Origin: Burkholderiales bacterium
GTDB lineage: Bacteria; Pseudomonadota; Gammaproteobacteria; Burkholderiales; SG8-39
Assembly: GCA_919902965.1 (NCBI GenBank)
Contig: CAKKSJ010000457.1
Location: 1-10,502, forward strand
DNA: 10,502 bases
Direction: 5' to 3'
Each line of letters starts with the position of its first letter. Positions within the stretch are counted from its first letter, which is position 1. The translations under genes were made by a program, and so were the position numbers. Of the stretch, positions 10,101 through 10,502 are shown piece after piece. Under the pieces are notes generated by a model. It was not told the DNA's origin and did not search any database. It worked only from the letters and a program-made list of their open reading frames with translations.

Positions 10101-10502
10101 AGTCGTCGTTGCTCTTCAGACCCCGGTCCATATCACCCGAGATGTCGGTACCCAGTGTCGCGAAGTGGCCAAGGTACGGGATCGAGGTGAACAGGTGCGC
10201 GAACGTCGGACCGGCGCCCGAATCGTCCATGATCAACCGTCCGCCCGCTTCGCCGAATGTGCCGCTGGTGGAGTAGGTACCCTGTATCCCGTTGGGGAAG
10301 ACATCCCCCGAGGGCGGCGGATTGCCATTGTTGAAGTCGTCGTTAAACCACGACGAATCGCCGTTCTTCGTGACGTCGAACTGATCGGCCGTGAAGGTGT
10401 AGTCCACCCCGCTAAAGAGGTAGTCCACCTGGGCGCCCGGCGCGCCCCCCGCCAGCGTCCAGGCCAGCACCGCGCCATGGTCCACGTCGGTCGCAAGGAG
10501 CT
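3841..10502 (-). CDS. giant multidomain type I-secreted VCBS/cadherin-like surface protein (5' end beyond window)
   Basis: The frame runs leftwards from the right edge to TAG at 3841-3843 without interruption, giving over 2,200 residues of C-terminal sequence. The first in-frame start-like codon, GTG at 10485, is the Val of a repeat motif (LLATDVDHGAV) and not a true start; the frame stays open to the edge. Domain order in reading direction: VCBS split by an inserted domain (edge-9442); plain VCBS (9441-9118); second split VCBS (9117-8002); VCBS-like repeat (8001-7627); Big/cadherin-like (7626-7318); choice-of-anchor-C domain (7302-6832); cadherin-like repeats (6831-6475 and 6474-6182); seven propeller-type repeats (6141-4970); cadherin-like (4969-4582); second anchor-C domain (4578-4102); type I secretion target domain (4101-3841). 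Repeated GTNDAP/VNDAP and NED motifs mark the repeat junctions. I infer a cell-surface or matrix adhesin exported in one step by an ABC-type type I system with an outer-membrane channel; exporter genes are not in this window. No RTX nonapeptide array and no catalytic domain is recognised. Ligand unknown. Confidence 0.93.
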   Translation of the reverse strand, partial: LLATDVDHGAVLAWTLAGGAPGAQVDYLFSGVDYTFTADQFDVTKNGDSSWFNDDFNNGNPPPSGDVFPNGIQGTYSTSGTFGEAGGRLIMDDSGAGPTFAHLFTSIPYLGHFATLGTDISGDMDRGLKSNDDFTVTARFDLSAPDENGEAYGIRLSDFIPSGSSANPGDDVMELVVRQGGDGQLRVQFLERDFAAGTTTNYAAAFLNAPVGADQIELTLSHEAANVGVVTASFKYLDGGVPVGTHTFGVTGRIFGTETPGNTADDEVWTLAQIITYSPGEVLGTSIAGTYGTLAIQQNGQWHYDLDNGSALVQALAEGQTATETFTATVLDEHGASDSQTISVTVTGTNDGPVITNTAAALVGAVTEDLALTATGQLSASDVDNGATQAWSVQGAALGSYGAMAVDSNGQWTYTLDNAAHQNLARGESHNESFVVRVTDDQGAFEDQTVTVTITGTNDAPVIAGGPQAGAVQEDVTTQTVGQLLATDVDHGAVLAWTLAGGTGGAANYTFDSVDYTFTVDQLDISRNGSGYFSDAYADANPGVGGLFGGVIPGSYFTSGVFQEADGRLIMDDSGAGPTFAHLFTSIPYLGHFAAVATDISNNMSTGLKSDDDFTVAARFDLNAPDENGEAYGIRLTDFIPSGPSAHPGDDVMELVVRRGDDGLVRVQFLERDFAAGSATSYAAAVLNAPAGADQIVLKLSHQAANVGEVTASFDYLSGGAVVGSHTFGVTGQIFGTETPGDTSDDEVWTRAQIITYSPGEVVGTSIAGVYGALEIEQNGTWTYHLDNDSALVQALAEGQTATETFTATVLDEHGASDSQTISVTVTGTNDAPAITSAAQSGSVTEAINNSPDENSNVTHQATGTLEFTDVDLSDVHGVSVSGNATVGYRGTLSANVTNASTGDGSGAIGWTFAVADGALDDLAQGEILTQTYSVALSDGHGGTASQNVVITLTGAADNSPPVAVNDDLATNEDVPISFNVLGNDTDVDLQTLSIVNISALSNPALGTLQNLGGGQFSFAPVANASGTTSFTYQANDGQANSGNTATVNITVNAVNDAPVIGYTSPNLIVNGSFEQPGPGVITSAVPGGSTAITGWTVTGDSVDYISSGLWQPAEGTFSLDLDGDAQGGVQQSFTTAAGVQYTVTFEHAANLAFSGTNHLKVTSPAGSTDYAFNTAGHTNANMGWAPESFSFTATGSTSTLMFASSTAGASGPTLDNVKVVSNTIATNEDTAVAIGRLSVSDLDAGADAMQLTLALTHGGLTLASTAGLSGDLSGSDGTLSFTGSQAAINAALASGLAYAPTLNYIGADALTVSVNDQGHNPGGPLSATQSIALVVNAVNDAPVAVNDSVSTNEDAPLTISAASLLSNDTEFDLGDSKTLDSVGTAAHGTVALSGGNVIYTPAANYNGQDSFSYTMRDAAGLQSSATVSVTVDPVNDGPAVTLPSGGGGPWTLGNEFRVNTTTSSDQLYPDALVLRDGSFIAAWSDYGGYDPSWGVFAKHYDAAGNLMRDEFALNATTAGHQVFAKLAALPDGGFAAVWSGQGPGGQSDDVIVRRFDANGDPVTGEVFANQTFTNTQYAPAIAPLKSGGYVVTWDSAGQDNADGNWGVYGRVFDASGTAQGNEFRVNTFTSGSQYQDNYYTDGVTALEDGGFVAVWKSNNQDGSGSGVYGQRYAANGTTVGGEFRVNVTTSGNQLSPSVAGLKDGGFIATWTADTPSDGSGYAVFARRYDAGGNPVSGEFQVNATTASYQYFSTATGLADGGFALGWMSLGQDGNGMGSYLRRYAADGSPLSGEIQLNQYTSSDQFMPQLGMREDGGLVATWMSYQQDGSGWGVYARIITGAGAALAVNEDTPLAISGVSVADIDAGAAGVALTLSAAHGTLNVATNVAGGVDVSAVSGNGTDTVIVTGTAAAINTTLAASAGLSYQGLANFNGADTLSATVSDLGHTGIGGALADTKTVDITVRPVSDTYVLSNLIVNGSFEQQIGTGYLWGGSTAMPGWTVTGTDVDRVSGWQAGDSSYSLDLNGFNPGGVQQSLATVPGVQYTVGFDLSKNPGNSSTATVQVSAAGDSQSYTFNAMNTTTDMKWSQQTFTFTATDTTTTLSFTSTYPTSGLPGDLSAEGPALDEVVVVSNKVIDNFTKGAGGDVLNLHDLLTSVNAPHDSTAFSGGFLRFFDSNGAAAGGDTLVQVDSNGGGDSFLTLATLSNQLLAQADSANYLL
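4102..4578 (-). other. choice-of-anchor-C / DUF642-like domain, copy 2
   Basis: About 159 residues start with NLIVNGSFEQ and continue with MPGWTVTG, a SLDLNG segment, GGVQQSLATVPGVQYTVGFD and a closing GPALDEVVVVS. This is the layout of the choice-of-anchor-C/DUF642 family, a predicted galactose-binding-like beta-sandwich. It is clearly homologous to the copy at 6832-7302. A carbohydrate-binding role is an inference from the fold class. It sits between a cadherin-like repeat and the secretion domain. Confidence 0.72.
4582..4969 (-). other. cadherin-like repeat (NED type)
   Basis: The segment opens with LAVNEDTPLAISGVSVADID, contains HGTLNVA and an AAINTTLAASAGLSYQG stretch with NFNGADTLSATVSD, and ends in KTVDITVRPVSD. 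This is the NED...IN..L...Y.g..nf.GaD pattern of immunoglobulin-like repeats common in large secreted bacterial proteins. It is a relative of the repeat at 6475-6831, and probably acts as a calcium-stiffened spacer. Confidence 0.65.
4970..6141 (-). repeat. seven tandem repeats of 55-60 residues, predicted seven-bladed beta-propeller
   Basis: Repeat units begin (minus strand) at about 6141, 5976, 5808, 5640, 5460, 5292 and 5127, the last ending near 4970. The consensus by eye is GxEFxVNxxTSxxQxxP...L.DGGFxxxWxSxxQDGSGxGVYxRxYxAxGxxV. Each unit holds an EF.VN strand, a DGGF..tW strand pair and a GVyaRrYda strand, which fits a four-stranded propeller blade. Seven units of this size fit one closed propeller. 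The units are well diverged from each other in DNA, so this is an old array. The fold is an inference; the repeats themselves are plain in the sequence. Confidence 0.75.
6182..6474 (-). other. cadherin-like / Big_9-type repeat
   Basis: It starts with VAVNDSVSTNEDAPLTISAA, continues with LLSNDTEFDLGDSKTL and HGTVALSGGNVIYTPAANYN, then DSFSYTMRDAAG, and ends at VDPVNDGP. This is the standard bacterial Ig-like/cadherin-like repeat with the VND...NED...LLsND...hGtv...YtP.aNyNG.DsFsYt signature, a structural spacer. Confidence 0.75.
6475..6831 (-). other. cadherin-like repeat (NED type)
   Basis: It opens with IATNEDTAVAIGRLSVSDLD, contains HGGLTLAS, SLSFTGSQ-like strands and AAINAALASGLAYAPTLNYI, then GADALTVSVNDQG, and ends at VNAVNDAP. 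It follows directly after the first anchor-C domain. Confidence 0.7.
6832..7302 (-). other. choice-of-anchor-C / DUF642-like domain, copy 1
   Basis: About 157 residues begin at NLIVNGSFEQ, followed by ITGWTVTGDSVDYI, FSLDLDGDAQGGVQQSFTTA, GVQYTVTFEHAAN and an end at GPTLDNVKVVS. The family assignment rests on the NLIVNGSFE...GW.V.g..VDyi...SLDLdG...GgvqQsf.T..G..YtvtF pattern. The domain lies exactly between an NDAP end and an NED start of the cadherin-like chain. Confidence 0.75.
7318..7626 (-). other. Big/cadherin-like repeat
   Basis: It opens with SPPVAVNDDLATNEDVPISF, continues with NVLGNDTDVDLQTLSIV, ALGTLQNLGGGQFSFAP and TTSFTYQANDGQ, and closes with NITVNAVNDAPVI. This is a typical bacterial Ig-like spacer with N.L.NDtDvD calcium-type acidic residues. 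Confidence 0.75.
7627..8001 (-). other. VCBS-like repeat without insertion
   Basis: The segment carries SVTEAINNSPDENSNV, GTLEFTDVDLSDVHGVSVSG, YRGTLSANVTN, GWTFAVADGALDDLAQGEIL and YSVALSDGHGGTASQNVVIT. This is a VCBS variant in which the usual short central loop is kept, unlike the two split VCBS repeats upstream. It marks the end of the VCBS block. Confidence 0.75.
8002..9053 (-). repeat. direct repeat arm 2: VCBS repeat carrying an inserted domain
   Basis: This arm matches the arm at 9442-10502 along its full length with a net 9-bp (3-residue) length difference. It runs from LLATDVDHGAVLAWTLAGG, through an inserted domain, to YGALEIEQNGTWTYHLDN, ALAEGQTATETFTATVLDEH and GTNDAP. The DNA holds perfectly matching stretches of 52, 77 and 73 bp shared with the other arm. 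Confidence 0.85.
8197..8994 (-). other. inserted domain within VCBS, copy 2 (266 residues, not recognised)
   Basis: This segment separates the first strands of a VCBS repeat (ending WTLAGG) from the rest (starting YGALEIEQNG). It contains SVDYTFTVDQLDISRNG, then RLIMDDSGAGPTFAHLF and TSIPYLGHFA, FTVAARFDLNAPDENGEAYG, DDVMELVVRRG with RVQFLERDFAAG, SFDYLSGGAVVGSHTFGVTG and DEVWTRAQIITYSPGE. The alternating strand pattern suggests an all-beta, perhaps concanavalin/LamG-like, sandwich. I do not recognise the family and assign no function. Confidence 0.7.
9118..9441 (-). other. ordinary VCBS repeat
   Basis: These 108 residues contain GAVTEDLALTATGQLSASDV, DNGATQAWSVQGA, YGAMAVDSNGQWTYTLDN, LARGESHNESFVVRVTDDQG and VTVTITGTNDAP. 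It is the textbook VCBS layout with a short link between DVDNGA..W and the YGaM strand, and so serves as the internal reference showing where the neighbouring repeats are interrupted. Confidence 0.85.
9442..10502 (-). repeat. direct repeat arm 1: VCBS repeat carrying an inserted domain (runs to window edge)
   Basis: Homologous to 8002-9053. At the right edge, 52 bp (10451-10502) are identical to 9002-9053, an offset of 1,449 bp or 483 codons. At the other end the offset is 1,440 bp because of a net 9-bp difference inside the insert. Since identity is still perfect at the edge, the repeat extends beyond the window. Confidence 0.85.
9637..10443 (-). other. inserted domain within VCBS, copy 1 (269 residues, not recognised)
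   Basis: Homologous to the segment at 8197-8994. It lies between WTLAGG and YGTLAIQQNGQWHYDLDN of one VCBS repeat. Its first 60 or so residues are poorly conserved between copies (here DVTKNGDSSWFNDDFNNG), while the middle block GRLIMDDSGAGPTFAHLF to GHFA is identical, and the rest is closely similar. The fold is probably all-beta; function is unknown. Confidence 0.7.

Noticed and set aside
10483..10485. GTG as the start codon of the giant gene
   Set aside because: The codon is the Val of the repeated LLATDVDHGAV motif, found identically inside the gene near 9036, and the frame stays open upstream to the edge.
4970..10502. Periodic repeats considered as a CRISPR array or satellite DNA
   Set aside because: All periodicities are multiples of three and coincide with protein repeat units in one frame; units are far longer than CRISPR repeats and lack spacer structure.

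Overview
The window is GC-rich bacterial DNA with two parts transcribed towards each other. Family content, the strong Shine-Dalgarno sites and the codon use fit a Gram-negative proteobacterium. A betaproteobacterium is my best guess, but this is inference from gene style and not from a marker gene.

Left part (about 1-3646, + strand): a compact two-gene fatty-acid beta-oxidation operon. The first gene encodes a bifunctional 3-hydroxyacyl-CoA dehydrogenase/enoyl-CoA hydratase with the dehydrogenase half first (FadN-type order, the reverse of E. coli FadB). It is followed after 19 bp by a thiolase (FadA-type). Together they cover the last three steps of each beta-oxidation cycle: hydration, NAD-dependent oxidation and thiolytic cleavage. 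All main catalytic residues are visible in both.

Middle (3647-3840): a non-coding spacer of 194 bp between two convergent 3' ends. It holds a perfect 13-bp inverted repeat and a weaker GC-rich inverted repeat, probably transcript-end structures.

Right part (3841 to the right edge, - strand): the C-terminal 2,200 or so residues of a giant secreted protein whose N-terminus lies beyond the window. From the edge inwards it reads: a VCBS repeat split by a roughly 270-residue inserted domain; an ordinary VCBS repeat; a second split VCBS; a third, unsplit VCBS-like repeat; a cadherin-like/Big domain; a choice-of-anchor-C (DUF642-like) domain; two more cadherin-like domains; seven repeats of 55-60 residues that probably form a seven-bladed beta-propeller; another cadherin-like domain; a second choice-of-anchor-C domain; and a C-terminal type I secretion target domain of the VC_A0849 class. 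It looks like a very large, type I-secreted surface adhesin or matrix protein. No link in function to the beta-oxidation genes is visible.

The most unusual content is the build of the giant protein: an unrecognised domain inserted inside VCBS folds and duplicated as part of a 1,449-bp period, and other guest modules (propeller, anchor-C) placed at the junctions between cadherin-like repeats. I see no complete new defence, mobile or regulatory system.
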